A stretch of 64,000 nucleotides of DNA from Peristeroidobacter agariperforans (lineage in GTDB: Bacteria > Pseudomonadota > Gammaproteobacteria > Steroidobacterales > Steroidobacteraceae). The number at the start of each line of letters is the position of its first letter. Within the stretch, counting starts at the first letter, position 1. Shown piece after piece: positions 17,015-26,934 of the stretch. The translations under genes were made by a program, and so were the position numbers. Below the pieces are notes generated by a model. That model was not told the origin of the DNA, made no database searches, and worked only from the letters and a program-made list of their open reading frames with translations. The stretch spans positions 787,501 through 851,500 of the forward strand of contig NZ_RYFW01000002.1 in the NCBI RefSeq assembly GCF_004138335.1, written 5' to 3'.

Positions 17015-18525
17015 CAGAAGCGCGGCAATTCTGGAAATCGAACATTGCCACCGTGCACGCGCATGCGCCCGTATTCGGCGCAGCGGTGCAGGGTGGGCAC
17101 GACCTTGCCCGGGTTCAGCAGGCCCGCAGGATCGAACGCGCTCTTCACGCCGAGGAATGCATCGAGCGTGGGCCGATCGAACTGCGAGCACATCTGATCC
17201 AGTTTCTCGACGCCGACGCCGTGCTCGCCGGTCACAGTGCCACCCATTTGCACGCACAACTCCAGGATCTCCGCGCCGAATGCTTCGGCACGAGCGACCG
17301 ATTCCGGATCGGCGTCATCGAACAAGATCAATGGGTGCAAGTTGCCGTCGCCGGCGTGGAATACATTCGGGCAGCGCAGCCCGTACTTCGGCTCCAACGC
17401 TTGAATCGCCTTCAACACTTCGCCGAGCCGACGCCGCGGAATGGTGCCATCCATGCAGTAATAAGCAGGCGAAGCGCGACCGGCCGCAGGAAAAGCATTC
17501 TTTCGTCCGGCCCAGAAGCGCAGGCGCTCGGCTTCGCTGTTCGAGACTTGAATTCGAGTGGCGCGCGCGGCCACCAGCACCGCCGACATTCGTTCGATTT
17601 CCTCGGCGACTTCTTCCGGCGTGCCGTCCGATTCGCACAACAGCACGGCGGCGGCGTCGAGGTCATAGCCTGCGTTGGCGAACGGCTCTACCAATCGGCT
17701 GGCTGCTTGATCCAGCATCTCCAGGCCCGCAGGAATGATGCCGTTGGCGATCAACGCGGCGACCGCATCGCCGGCCTCGCCGATATCCGCGAAGCTGGCC
17801 ATGATGCAACGAGCTGTCTGCGCGACGGGCACGAGTCGCACTGTCACTTCAGTCACGACCGCGAGCATGCCTTCCGAGCCGATGACCAGCGCCAACAAGT
17901 CCAGACCGGGCGCATCCGGCGCCAGGCCCCCAAATTCCACCACTTCGCCTTCGATCGTCAGGCCGCGCACGCGCAAAACGTTGTGAATGGTCAGGCCGTA
18001 TTTCAAACAGTGCACGCCGCCAGAGTTCTCCGCGACGTTGCCGCCGATCGTGCAGGCTATCTGACTGGACGGATCGGGCGCGTAGTAAAGACGATGACGC
18101 GCCGCTGCTTCGCTGATCGCAAGATTGCGGACGCCAGGCTGCACCATTGCGGTTCGCGCGCGAGGATCGATCGAGAGAATTCGATTCAGCTTGGCCAGCG
18201 AGAGCAACAACCCCGCAGGGTGGGGCAGAGCGCTGCCCGACAGGCCAGTGCCGGCGCCACGCGGAATGACGGGCACCTGGTGCTCGTGACAGAGCTGCAG
18301 GATGCGGCGGACCTGGTCCTCCGTTTCCGGCAGGGCCACGACCATGGGCAGCTGACGAAACAGCGTCAGCCCATCGCATTCATAGGGCCGGGTCTCTTCC
18401 TCTCGAAACAGGACGGCGTCGTCGGGCAGCAAAGTGCGCAGTGCGGCGACCAGGCTGCGCTGCTTGTCTGCATCCACGGGCAGCGAGCGAGCCGGCGGTG
18501 CAGGGGCGTGCGTGGTGCTGTCCAT
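17014..18525 (-). CDS. glcD: Glycolate oxidase subunit GlcD (FAD-linked)
   Basis: Catalytic FAD subunit oxidising glycolate (and D-lactate in some homologues) to glyoxylate. The start at 18525 ([10 protein letters not shown]) gives 503 aa, close to the E. coli protein (499). FAD_binding_4 elements are [18 protein letters not shown] and [22 protein letters not shown]; the C-terminal FAD-oxidase domain includes [15 protein letters not shown] and [13 protein letters not shown]. First gene of the glcDEF operon, divergent from the Dabb gene with 88 bp between. No GlcC-type regulator lies nearby. Confidence 0.96.
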   Translation of the reverse strand: MDSTTHAPAPPARSLPVDADKQRSLVAALRTLLPDDAVLFREEETRPYECDGLTLFRQLPMVVALPETEDQVRRILQLCHEHQVPVIPRGAGTGLSGSALPHPAGLLLSLAKLNRILSIDPRARTAMVQPGVRNLAISEAAARHRLYYAPDPSSQIACTIGGNVAENSGGVHCLKYGLTIHNVLRVRGLTIEGEVVEFGGLAPDAPGLDLLALVIGSEGMLAVVTEVTVRLVPVAQTARCIMASFADIGEAGDAVAALIANGIIPAGLEMLDQAASRLVEPFANAGYDLDAAAVLLCESDGTPEEVAEEIERMSAVLVAARATRIQVSNSEAERLRFWAGRKNAFPAAGRASPAYYCMDGTIPRRRLGEVLKAIQALEPKYGLRCPNVFHAGDGNLHPLILFDDADPESVARAEAFGAEILELCVQMGGTVTGEHGVGVEKLDQMCSQFDRPTLDAFLGVKSAFDPAGLLNPGKVVPTLHRCAEYGRMRVHGGNVRFPELPRF

Positions 18526-18570
18526 GCCGCGAATGATAAATGACTGGCGAGCACACCGCCTGTGCCAGCT

Positions 18571-18576
18571 TATACT
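18571..18576 (+). promoter_or_regulatory. -10-like TATACT upstream of the Dabb gene
   Basis: TATACT lies 37 bp before the ATG at 18614, in the 88-bp divergent gap with glcD. An AAGGAAG ribosome-binding site is at about 18601-18607. No clear -35 is seen at the proper distance. Confidence 0.35.
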
Positions 18577-18613
18577 CGACAATTCGATTAACTCAGGCAA
18601 AAGGAAGCCGAGC

Positions 18614-19051
18614 ATGACGACCCATAGCCGACGAGAAGTCCTGACCGCCGCTGCAGCGCTGGCAGGTGCAGGCGTAGCCGCTCACGCCGCCGCCGCCGCG
18701 CCCTCTGGCGGGGCTGGAGGCACGACGAAGGCGGCAATTCCGCCGGTGGTCCATCACGTGTTCTTCTGGCTCAAGAACCCCAAGTCCAAGGAAGATCTGA
18801 ACCGGTTGCTGACCGGGCTGCGGACGCTGGGCGGGATCGAGACCGTCAAGGCCATTCACGTCGGCGTGCCGGCGGAAACCGAGCAGCGCGGCGTCGTCGA
18901 TGCGAGCTACAGCGCCTCGGAGATTTTGTTTTTCGACGATGTGGCCGGCCAGAACGCGTACCAGGTGCATCCCATCCACAAAAAATTCGTCGCCGATTGC
19001 GAGCATCTTTGGGAAAAAGTGGTCGTCTATGACGTGAAGCCCGCGCCCTGA
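18614..19051 (+). CDS. Exported Dabb (stress-responsive A/B barrel) domain protein
   Basis: Small protein of 145 aa. The start at 18614 has a good ribosome-binding site (AAGGAAG); upstream codons lie in the promoter region. The N-terminus has a twin-arginine-like pattern (SRREVL) followed by an Ala-rich hydrophobic core, suggesting Tat or Sec export with cleavage near residue 30. The rest is one Dabb domain, starting [13 protein letters not shown] and ending [16 protein letters not shown]. Dabb proteins are dimeric ferredoxin-like barrels of mixed or unknown function. The divergent glcD and downstream amidohydrolases do not define a role. Confidence 0.82.
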   Translation: MTTHSRREVLTAAAALAGAGVAAHAAAAAPSGGAGGTTKAAIPPVVHHVFFWLKNPKSKEDLNRLLTGLRTLGGIETVKAIHVGVPAETEQRGVVDASYSASEILFFDDVAGQNAYQVHPIHKKFVADCEHLWEKVVVYDVKPAP

Positions 19052-19164
19052 TCGCTCGTGCCGCCATAGTGGTGACCCGGTCTCACCGCTGTGGCGCGCG
19101 CTACGCAACCCAGGCCGTCGCCTGAATAGCTATAAGAAGGCGACGACGATCGTGGGGAGCGTGA

Positions 19165-22100
19165 ATGACAATACGGCGGCGACTCGAGCGGCTGTGCCTG
19201 GCCGGAAGTATTTTGTTGTCGAGCACGGTCGCGCTGGCCGGGGACGGCGCCTGGGACGTCACTGATACCGGTCAGCCCTTCGCAGACGCCGAGTTCGCTG
19301 TCAGCGAAGGCACCTGGATGAGCGTCGATGTGAGCCCGGACGGCGCGACGCTCGCCTTCGACTTGCTCGGCGACATTTATGTGTTGCCCGCCACTGGCGG
19401 CGAGGCGCGGCGTGTCCATGGCGGGCCCGCCATGCAAGTCTTCCCGAGCTTCAGCGCCGACGGCAGCAAGCTGCTGTATCAGAGCGATGCGAGCGGTTTC
19501 GACAACGCGTGGATCTCGAACGGCGACGGCTCGAACGCGCGCCAGATCACTCATGACGCCGCCAACATGCTGGGTGCGCCGACGTGGGGGCCGCAAGACC
19601 AATCCATCGCTGTCGTGCAGGCGTACTCGACCTTCCCGCTGATGAAGGCATCGGAGATTCGTTTGTTCGATCTGCACGGCGGCCGCGGCGCGGTGCTGGT
19701 CGAGATGCCGGCAAATCGACGCGACGTGCAGGAGCCGAGCTTCACGCCCGATGGCCGGTTCGTTTACTACACCCAGCGGATCGTCGAGCCGAACATCTAC
19801 ATCAATCCCAACCATCCCAACTACGTGATCAAGCGCCGTGAGCTCGCGTCCGGCGCAACCGAAGATTTGTTGGGAGGGTGGGGCAGCGCGACTTCGCCAC
19901 AGGTCTCGCGCGATGGTAAGAAGGTCGCGTTCGTCCGCCGCGTCAAGGAAAAGACGGTGCTGTTCGTCTATGACGTGGCGGCTCGCACGCAAGTGCCGGT
20001 ATTCGATGAGCTGGATCGGGACCTGCAAGCCGATTTCGTGCAGCAGCATGCCTATTACCCGCGCTTCGACTGGTTCCCCGACCATCGTCACATCGCGATC
20101 TGGGGCAAAGGCAAGCTGTACAAGGTCGATACACAGGCCAGCACGGCCACGGAGATTCCGTTCCGTGTGCACGCCAGACATCGCATCGTGCGCGCGCCGC
20201 ACTTCGAACAAAACCCGGCGCCGGACACGGTCACCGTTCGATCGATACGACAGCTTGCGCCATCGGTCGACGGCAAGCGTCTGGTGTTCACGGCGCTCGG
20301 CAGGCTGTGGAACCAGGCTGCTTTTACAGCTGCGCCGACACGGTTGAGCAAGAGCGAGGCCTTCGAGTTCGATCCGGCGTTCTCGCGCGACGGCCGCTCG
20401 TTCGCATATGTCGAGTGGGATGACGAGCGCGGCAGCACGTTGAAAGTCGCGAACGCCGTTGGCCGGAACGGGCGCGCTGTGGCGACGAGCCGCGGCGTCA
20501 TTCGCAATCCTTCGTTTTCGCCCGACGGCAAGCTCATCGTCTATCGGATCGCTGCAGCGGACAAGGCCATGGGCGGCTATGGCACGCAGCCGGGCATCTA
20601 TGTCGTGCCCGCTCGCAGTGGCGAGAGTCGCTTCGTTGCTGCTGGCGATGATTGGCCGATGTTCTCGCCCGACGGGCAGCGCATCTATTACGTCGAAGTC
20701 GGTCGGGTGAACCGGGAGCTGGTGCACTCGTTGGTCAGCGTGACACTCGATGGCTTGGACAAGCGAGAGCATGCACACACACTGAACGCAGACACGTTGG
20801 AGCTGCGCGTGAGCCCCGATTTACGTTGGATCGCGTTTCGCGAGTCACAGCAGTACTTCGTGATGCCGTTCCATGAGCTCGGCGCACCGCTCACGGTCAG
20901 TGCCGCCAGCAGCGAAGTCCCGGTGCGAGCACTGACCGATCTGGGTGGATATTCCCTGACATGGTCGAACGACTCTTCGACGCTGCATTGGACACTCGGC
21001 GCGTCGCTCTATCGCGCAAATGTCGCCGATGCGGCATCGACGCCTGCGCCGCAGCCCTATACCAAGATCGACCTGAAACTGCAGGCTGACATTCCCACAG
21101 GAAAGCTGGCCTTCACTAACGCGCGCATCATTACCATGAGAGGCGATGAAGTGATCGAGCAGGGCACGGTCGTCGTCGCAGGCAATCGCATCGTTGCTGT
21201 CGGTCCGAGTGCATCTGTCACGGTTCCGGCCGACGCGCAAGTGATCGACGCCTCCGGCAAAACGATCATGCCGGGATTGATCGACATGCACGGTCATATC
21301 GATTGCTGCTACGACTCCGGCGTGATGCCGCGGAAGCAAGGTCCTCGCTACGCTGCGCTGGCCTTCGGCGTGACGACCAACTTCGATCCTTACTCGAGCG
21401 AGCTGCCGAATTACGAGACCCGCGAGACGGATCTGGCAGGCATCACTGTCGGACCGCGATGGATCGGCTCGGGCAATCCCATCTACGGCCGCGCCGGGAA
21501 GTCCGACTTCACTTACGTCCCGCTGCGCGAGTACGAAGATGCGCACAAGGCTCTGCTTCGCAAGCAAGCGCTCTGCGGCAGGATCGTCAAGAGCTACAAG
21601 CAGCCGGGCCGTCAACAACGGCAGATGCTGGTCAAGGCGGGGCGCGAGAGCGGCATCATGGTCGACGTGGAAGGCGAGGGGCACTTCCATAACGGCATTT
21701 CCATGGTGCTCGACGGCCACAGCAACATCGAGCACAACCTGCCGGTCGCACATTATTACGACGACGTGATCCAGCTCATGAGTCACGCGACCAGCTCGAA
21801 CACGCCGACGCTGGTGGTCTCGTTCGGCGAGCTGTTCGGCGAGAACTTTCTCTACCAACAGTCGCGCGCCTGGGAGGATCCGAAGATCAAGGCCTTTGCG
21901 CAGGAGGCGACTTCGAGTTACAGCGCACTGGAAACGCCAGGCGGCGCACCGGTGCACTCACGCAATATGACGAGCATCCACGTAGCAGATGAGCTTTGGG
22001 ATATCGGTTTTCGCTCGGTGTCACGCTCCATCAAGAAGCTCGATGACGCAGGCGTTCGCATCAACGTTGGCTCGCACGGCGAGATAGCCGGGCTGGCGGT

Positions 22101-22434
22101 GCATTGGGAGATGCAGCTGCTCGCACAGGGAGGCATGAGCAATCACCGCATCCTGCGCGCGGCGACCTGGAATGGCGCAACCACACTGGGTTTCGACGAG
22201 CACCTGGGCTCGCTGGAAGTCGGCAAGCTCGCCGACCTGATCGTGCTCGACCGCAATCCCCTGGAGGACATTCGCAACAGCAACTCGGTGCGCTACACGC
22301 TGCTCAATGGCCGGCTCTACGACTCGGTGACCATGAACGAGATCGGCAACCATCCACGGCTCCGCACCCGGTTCTACTGGGAAATGGATGACTACAAAGG
22401 CATCGATTGGAACTCGTCGTGGTCCGGGCAGTGA
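19165..22434 (+). CDS. Exported TolB-like propeller/amidohydrolase fusion (copy 1)
   Basis: Large exported hydrolase, 1089 aa. A Sec signal peptide (about 1-27, ending VALAG) is followed by WD40/PD40 TolB-like beta-propeller repeats over about 30-630 (PDGATLAFDLLGDIYV, SADGSKLLYQSD, SPDGQRIYYVE). A metal-dependent amidohydrolase domain covers about 640-1070. Its metal motif HxH is H709/H711 in LIDMHGHIDCC, and the end shows GKLADLIVLDRNPLEDI. Family members include exported imidazolonepropionase- or peptidase-like amidohydrolases with unknown substrates. The next gene is a close paralogue 8 bp downstream. Substrate unknown; a cyclic amide, peptide or modified amino acid is possible. Confidence 0.85.
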   Translation: MTIRRRLERLCLAGSILLSSTVALAGDGAWDVTDTGQPFADAEFAVSEGTWMSVDVSPDGATLAFDLLGDIYVLPATGGEARRVHGGPAMQVFPSFSADGSKLLYQSDASGFDNAWISNGDGSNARQITHDAANMLGAPTWGPQDQSIAVVQAYSTFPLMKASEIRLFDLHGGRGAVLVEMPANRRDVQEPSFTPDGRFVYYTQRIVEPNIYINPNHPNYVIKRRELASGATEDLLGGWGSATSPQVSRDGKKVAFVRRVKEKTVLFVYDVAARTQVPVFDELDRDLQADFVQQHAYYPRFDWFPDHRHIAIWGKGKLYKVDTQASTATEIPFRVHARHRIVRAPHFEQNPAPDTVTVRSIRQLAPSVDGKRLVFTALGRLWNQAAFTAAPTRLSKSEAFEFDPAFSRDGRSFAYVEWDDERGSTLKVANAVGRNGRAVATSRGVIRNPSFSPDGKLIVYRIAAADKAMGGYGTQPGIYVVPARSGESRFVAAGDDWPMFSPDGQRIYYVEVGRVNRELVHSLVSVTLDGLDKREHAHTLNADTLELRVSPDLRWIAFRESQQYFVMPFHELGAPLTVSAASSEVPVRALTDLGGYSLTWSNDSSTLHWTLGASLYRANVADAASTPAPQPYTKIDLKLQADIPTGKLAFTNARIITMRGDEVIEQGTVVVAGNRIVAVGPSASVTVPADAQVIDASGKTIMPGLIDMHGHIDCCYDSGVMPRKQGPRYAALAFGVTTNFDPYSSELPNYETRETDLAGITVGPRWIGSGNPIYGRAGKSDFTYVPLREYEDAHKALLRKQALCGRIVKSYKQPGRQQRQMLVKAGRESGIMVDVEGEGHFHNGISMVLDGHSNIEHNLPVAHYYDDVIQLMSHATSSNTPTLVVSFGELFGENFLYQQSRAWEDPKIKAFAQEATSSYSALETPGGAPVHSRNMTSIHVADELWDIGFRSVSRSIKKLDDAGVRINVGSHGEIAGLAVHWEMQLLAQGGMSNHRILRAATWNGATTLGFDEHLGSLEVGKLADLIVLDRNPLEDIRNSNSVRYTLLNGRLYDSVTMNEIGNHPRLRTRFYWEMDDYKGIDWNSSWSGQ

Positions 22435-22442
22435 GCGAATCA

Positions 22443-25400
22443 ATGAAGTCCACGAATCTCTGCTGCAGATTGCTGTTGTCCCTCCTCGCGGCGCCCGCGC
22501 TCGCCGAAGCCCCTTGGAACGTCGAAGCTACCGGCCAGCCGTCGTATGACGCCGAGTTCCAGGTCAGCGAAGGCACCTGGATGAGCGTGGCCGTCAGCCC
22601 TGACGGCAAGACGCTCGCGTTCGACCTGCTCGGCGACATCTATGTGATGCCGGCGTCCGGTGGCGAAGCCAGGCTGCTGCACGGTGGAGCGGCCATGCAG
22701 CGCAATCCGCGCTTCAGTCCCGATGGTCGTCAGCTGCTCTACATCAGCGATGGCGGCGGCAGCGACAACTTCTGGGTCTCGAGCGCCGATGGCTCCAACG
22801 CCCGACAAGTGACGAAGGAATCGATCCGCTTGCTGAGCACGCCCGCCTGGAACGGCGACGGCACGCTGGTCGCCGGCGCGCTGCAGTTCGCGACCGAAGA
22901 GAAGCATCACGCTGCCGAGCTCCGCATCTACGACTTGCGCGGCGGTAGTGGGCGATTGCTCGTGCCTGCGCCCGACAATGACGAGCCGGTCAACGAGCCG
23001 CAGTTCTCGCGCGACGGCCGCTATCTCTACTACACGGAGAAGGTGACGCCATCGAGCCCGTCGCGCGTGTATGTGGATGCGAATCACAGCAACTTCGCCG
23101 TGATGCGTCGAGACCTTGCCAGCGGTGAAACCAAGCAACTGATTCGCGGCTTTGGCAGCGCCATCGCTTCGCAACTCTCGCCGAACGATCAGCGCATCGC
23201 CTTCGTCCGCCGCGTGCGGGAACAAACCGTGCTGTTTGTTTATGACATTGCCACCGGCAAGCAACTGCCCGTGTTCGCAGGTCTGGATCGGGACGAGCAG
23301 GCCGACTACAGCTGGATCGACGGCTATTACCCGCAGTACGGCTGGTTCCCGGACAACCGACACGTCGCGATCTGGGGAAAGGGCAAGCTCTGGAATGTCG
23401 ACATGGATACTGGCGCGGCGAAGCAAATTCCTTTCAGCGTCCGCTCGCGTCACAAGATCACCGTGCCGCCGCGCTTCACGCACGACCTCGCGCCGAAATC
23501 GATAACGGTTCGTGCGATTCGTCAGCTCGCGTATTCGCCCGACGATCGCGTCGTCGTATTCAATGCGCTCGGCCGCTTGTGGCGCAAGCATGACGATGCC
23601 AAACCCGCGCGTTTGACTCGTGCGAGTACGTTCGAATTCGAGCCGGCGTTCTCACGCGACGGTCGCACGATCGCTTATGTCGACTGGAATGATGAGAGTG
23701 GTAGTCGGCTGATGATCGTGAGCGCGCAAGGCGGCGCGCCGAAGACCATTTACAGCACCGCGGGCGTGTTGCGCGTGCCTTCCTTCTCGCCCGACGGCAA
23801 CCGTATCGTGTTCAACATCGATGCAGGCGATCGCTGCCTCGGCGGTCGCGAGGCCAGAATCGGTTTGTATTGGATCGACGCCAGCGGCGGTGAAGCTCAC
23901 TACATCGGGCCGCCGGGCGATGCGCCCATGTTCTCGCCCGACGGGCAACGCATCTATTACTCGACCAAGAGTTACATCGACCACGCTATGGTTGCCGCGC
24001 TGGAAAGCGTGAACCTCGAGGGCTTCGATAAGCGTGTTCACGCGAAGACCTTGGATGCCGACACCTCCGAGCCGCGAGTAAGCCCAGACCTCAACTGGAT
24101 CGCGTTCCGTCATCGTCAGCAGTACTACGTGACTCGCTATCACCAGACTGGCGAGCCTGTGACGCTGACGACCGGGAGCGACAGCGCCAATCGCGTGACG
24201 AGGCTGAGCGATATCGGCGGTTATGCGGTTGTGTGGTCGACGGATTCGAAGCGTTTGCACTGGGCCGTCGGCGATCAATTGGTGACTGCGGCCGTCGCGG
24301 ACGACGCGGCGGTCAAGCCGCAGTTGCAACGAGTCGCGGCGGGTCTGGAAGCTCAGGTCGATGTCCCTGCAGGCCACGTGGCGTTCACCAACGGACGCAT
24401 CATCACGATGGCGGGCGATCAGGTCATCGAGCGCGGGACCGTCGTCGTGCGGGGCAATCGCATCGTCGCCGTGGGAGCGGCGGGCGAAGTCACGGTGCCG
24501 TCCGGCGCGAAGATCATCGATGCGGCCGGCAAGACGGTGATGCCAGGCCTGTTCGACATGCACGGCCACATCAACAACTGCTACTACACATCTTCGGGTC
24601 TGATGCCGCAACGTCAGTCGGCCCGATACGCCGATCTCGCCTTCGGTGTGACGACCAACTACGATCCGTACAGTCTGGAGTTGCCTTCCTACACTCAGAC
24701 CGAGATGACGTTGACCGGCGATATGGTCGGTCCGCGTTCCATCGAGTCAGGGCTGATTGCGTTCGGCCGCATCGCCAAGGTGGACAGCGGCTACGTGCCG
24801 ATTCTCAGCTATCAGGACGCGCGGGATTTCATGGCGCGCAAGCGGGCGCTCGGCGGCACGATCGTGAAAAGCTATCGCCAGCCCATGCGCAGCCAGCGGC
24901 AGATGCTCATCAAGGCCGGTCGCGAGGCCGGCGTCATGGTGGACGTGGAAGGCGAGAGCAATTTCTACCTCGATCTCACCGCCGTGATCGATGGCAACAC
25001 CAATCAGCAGCACAATCTGCCGGTCGCGAACTACTACGATGACGTGGTGCAGCTGTTCAAGCACGGGCAGACGCCGCACACGCCGACGCTGATCATGCTC
25101 AATGGCGAGTTGCTGGGCGAGAACTTCATCTACCAAAACCAGCGCGTGTGGGAGGATCCGAAGGTGCGCACGTTCGTGCAGGTGGTCACCAGCGGCTACA
25201 GCCCGCTGAGCACGCCTCACTATGCGCCGCCGTACGTGCGCGGCATGACTTCCATCAAGGTCGCCGACGAGTTGTGGGACGTGGGCTATCGCTCGGTGTC
25301 ACGCTCGGTGAAGAAGCTCGATGACGCAGGCGTGATCGTCAATGCCGGCTCGCACGGTCACGTGATCGGCCTCGCGTTGCACTGGGAGATGTGGCTGCTC

Positions 25401-25715
25401 GCACAGGGCGGCATGAGCAATTTGAACGTACTGCGCTCGGCAACGTTGAATGGCGCTCGCACGCACGGGTTGGAGCAGCAGTTGGGCTCGCTGGAGCCGG
25501 GCAAGCTCGCCGACATCATCGTGCTCGACAAGAACCCGCTCGAGGATATCCAGAACAGCAACAGCGTCCGCTACACCATGGTCAACGGGCGCCTGTACGA
25601 CGCGAACACCATGAATGAGATCGGCAACTACGACAAGCCACGAGGCAAGTTCTTCTGGGAAGCGAACCGCCCGGCGAACGACATCGACTGGGAGAAGTCG
25701 TGGGCCGAGCAGTAG
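22443..25715 (+). CDS. Exported TolB-like propeller/amidohydrolase fusion (copy 2)
   Basis: Paralogue of the preceding gene, 1090 aa from the ATG at 22443 (MKSTNLCCRLLLSLLAAPALAEA), which gives a good signal peptide; the frame is open 36 bp further upstream into the previous gene. The order is the same: propeller repeats (about 25-630), then amidohydrolase with HxH at H707/H709 in LFDMHGHINNC and the ending GKLADIIVLDKNPLED. By eye the two copies are collinear over their full length with long identical blocks, so this is a tandem duplication. Differences cluster in the propeller, while the metal site is kept in both, suggesting two active enzymes with different substrate preference. Confidence 0.85.
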   Translation: MKSTNLCCRLLLSLLAAPALAEAPWNVEATGQPSYDAEFQVSEGTWMSVAVSPDGKTLAFDLLGDIYVMPASGGEARLLHGGAAMQRNPRFSPDGRQLLYISDGGGSDNFWVSSADGSNARQVTKESIRLLSTPAWNGDGTLVAGALQFATEEKHHAAELRIYDLRGGSGRLLVPAPDNDEPVNEPQFSRDGRYLYYTEKVTPSSPSRVYVDANHSNFAVMRRDLASGETKQLIRGFGSAIASQLSPNDQRIAFVRRVREQTVLFVYDIATGKQLPVFAGLDRDEQADYSWIDGYYPQYGWFPDNRHVAIWGKGKLWNVDMDTGAAKQIPFSVRSRHKITVPPRFTHDLAPKSITVRAIRQLAYSPDDRVVVFNALGRLWRKHDDAKPARLTRASTFEFEPAFSRDGRTIAYVDWNDESGSRLMIVSAQGGAPKTIYSTAGVLRVPSFSPDGNRIVFNIDAGDRCLGGREARIGLYWIDASGGEAHYIGPPGDAPMFSPDGQRIYYSTKSYIDHAMVAALESVNLEGFDKRVHAKTLDADTSEPRVSPDLNWIAFRHRQQYYVTRYHQTGEPVTLTTGSDSANRVTRLSDIGGYAVVWSTDSKRLHWAVGDQLVTAAVADDAAVKPQLQRVAAGLEAQVDVPAGHVAFTNGRIITMAGDQVIERGTVVVRGNRIVAVGAAGEVTVPSGAKIIDAAGKTVMPGLFDMHGHINNCYYTSSGLMPQRQSARYADLAFGVTTNYDPYSLELPSYTQTEMTLTGDMVGPRSIESGLIAFGRIAKVDSGYVPILSYQDARDFMARKRALGGTIVKSYRQPMRSQRQMLIKAGREAGVMVDVEGESNFYLDLTAVIDGNTNQQHNLPVANYYDDVVQLFKHGQTPHTPTLIMLNGELLGENFIYQNQRVWEDPKVRTFVQVVTSGYSPLSTPHYAPPYVRGMTSIKVADELWDVGYRSVSRSVKKLDDAGVIVNAGSHGHVIGLALHWEMWLLAQGGMSNLNVLRSATLNGARTHGLEQQLGSLEPGKLADIIVLDKNPLEDIQNSNSVRYTMVNGRLYDANTMNEIGNYDKPRGKFFWEANRPANDIDWEKSWAEQ

Positions 25716-25723
25716 CGGCCAGC

Positions 25724-26092
25724 TCAGGATTGAGAATGACTGCCGCGCTTGATCAAGTCGACCGTGGCGCGGGCGATGAGATCCAGCGCACTGGCAATGT
25801 CGCGGTGATAACGGACGCCGTCTTCGGTCAGCACGCTGCCGGCCGGGGTTCTTTGAATCAACTTGGTCCCGGTCCAGACTTCGATGGCGCGCAAATGCCG
25901 GCTGACCACGGCGTGGTCTCGACATAAGTACTGCGCCGCCTTACGCACACCGCCGAAGCGGGCGATGGCATCGAAAGCCCGCAACGTCTCGAAGGGCGGA
26001 AGGGCTCGCCGCGACAGCAACTGGGCGGCGGAGTCGCTGGACTGGGCAGTCTCATGAGTGCTGGCGGGAGCACTGCTGGAAGCGGTTGGCAC
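25724..26092 (-). CDS. LysR-type HTH protein lacking an effector domain
   Basis: 122-aa protein consisting of a poorly conserved N-terminal 30 residues and one LysR-type winged HTH (LPPFETLRAFDAIARFGGVRKAAQYL, then VVSRHLRAIEVWTGTKLIQR and LTEDGVRYHRDI). Full LysR regulators are about 300 aa, with a periplasmic-binding-like effector domain that is absent here; the gene stops 8 bp before the end of the converging amidohydrolase gene. It resembles the start of GcvA-group regulators. It may be a remnant of a longer gene cut during the neighbouring duplication, or a genuine HTH-only protein. It may control the amidohydrolase pair, but no operator was identified. Confidence 0.65.
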   Translation of the reverse strand: MPTASSSAPASTHETAQSSDSAAQLLSRRALPPFETLRAFDAIARFGGVRKAAQYLCRDHAVVSRHLRAIEVWTGTKLIQRTPAGSVLTEDGVRYHRDIASALDLIARATVDLIKRGSHSQS

Positions 26093-26250
26093 GGATCACC
26101 TCACCCCGTAGGGCACTGCTGAAGCCTCCATGAATTATTCGCGGAGCGTTGCCGACAGCTGCGTATCCGTCGGCTGCATGGTGCCGATTCGTCACCTCTC
26201 GCGCAAGGCTGCCGACGTTGATTTTGTGCGGTGGGGCATGCCATGCGCTC

Positions 26251-26934
26251 ATGCCCGCGGGCACAATCCGGCCCGTGAGATTGCCGTCGCATCACATTGA
26301 AGTACTACTTCTGCTGGGTCTGGCGCTATGCACCCAGGCAGCGTCGGCTGCCGATCTCACCGTCCGTGTGAGTGATGTCCAGGGTCGTCCGGCCCACAAT
26401 GTAGTTGTCGTGGCAACACCGAAGGCAGCGGTGAGCGCGCCGGGGCGGCCGGCCATGGCCGAGATGGACCAGATCGACCGACAGTTCTCGCCTTATGTGC
26501 TCGCCATCCACACCGGCACGCCGGTGCTGTTTGCCAACAACGATTCGGTTGCGCACCAGGTGTATTCGTTCTCGCCGCCTAAACGCTTCGAGCTGGCGTT
26601 GTATCACGGCAGGCCGCGCGAGCCGGTGGTGTTCGACCGGCCGGGCATCGTGACGGTCGGTTGCAACATCCACGACAACATGGTGGGTTATCTCTACGTC
26701 ACCGATGCGCCCTGGTTCGGCACGACGGGCGATGACGGCGTCTGGACAGGGCGCGATCTGCCTGCCGGCGAGTACGAATTGCAGGTATGGACGCCACTGC
26801 TGCCTCCGCACGAGTGGCTGCACACTCAGAGCATCGCGCTCGGTGACCAAGCGACTCGCGCGTCTTTCAAACTAAAACGCGCACTGCGGCCCGAGCCTGT
26901 GCCGATCAAAGACAAGCGAGTGCGAGACTACTGA
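26251..26934 (+). CDS. Periplasmic cupredoxin (methylamine-utilization-protein-like)
   Basis: Exported type-1 copper protein, 227 aa from the ATG at 26251; a GTG at 26275 would give a tidier signal peptide, and the frame is open back to 26149. The signal peptide ends near ASAAD (residue about 35). The cupredoxin fold has all four copper ligands: H102 (VAHQVYSF), C138, H141 and M144 (VGCNIHDNM). A short carboxypeptidase-regulatory-like beta segment follows (DLPAGEYELQVWTP). Such proteins are often labelled methylamine utilization proteins without being in a mau cluster. It overlaps the following barrel gene by one base (TGATG), so they are coupled. Confidence 0.8.
   Translation: MPAGTIRPVRLPSHHIEVLLLLGLALCTQAASAADLTVRVSDVQGRPAHNVVVVATPKAAVSAPGRPAMAEMDQIDRQFSPYVLAIHTGTPVLFANNDSVAHQVYSFSPPKRFELALYHGRPREPVVFDRPGIVTVGCNIHDNMVGYLYVTDAPWFGTTGDDGVWTGRDLPAGEYELQVWTPLLPPHEWLHTQSIALGDQATRASFKLKRALRPEPVPIKDKRVRDY

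Noticed and set aside
19027-20778. 583-codon minus-strand open frame opposite the first amidohydrolase
   Set aside because: No recognisable domain or ribosome-binding site, and the opposite strand has a complete, family-matching propeller.
26251-26934. Methylamine dehydrogenase locus
   Set aside because: Only a cupredoxin of the kind often mislabelled as a methylamine utilization protein is present; no mauA, mauB or maturation genes.
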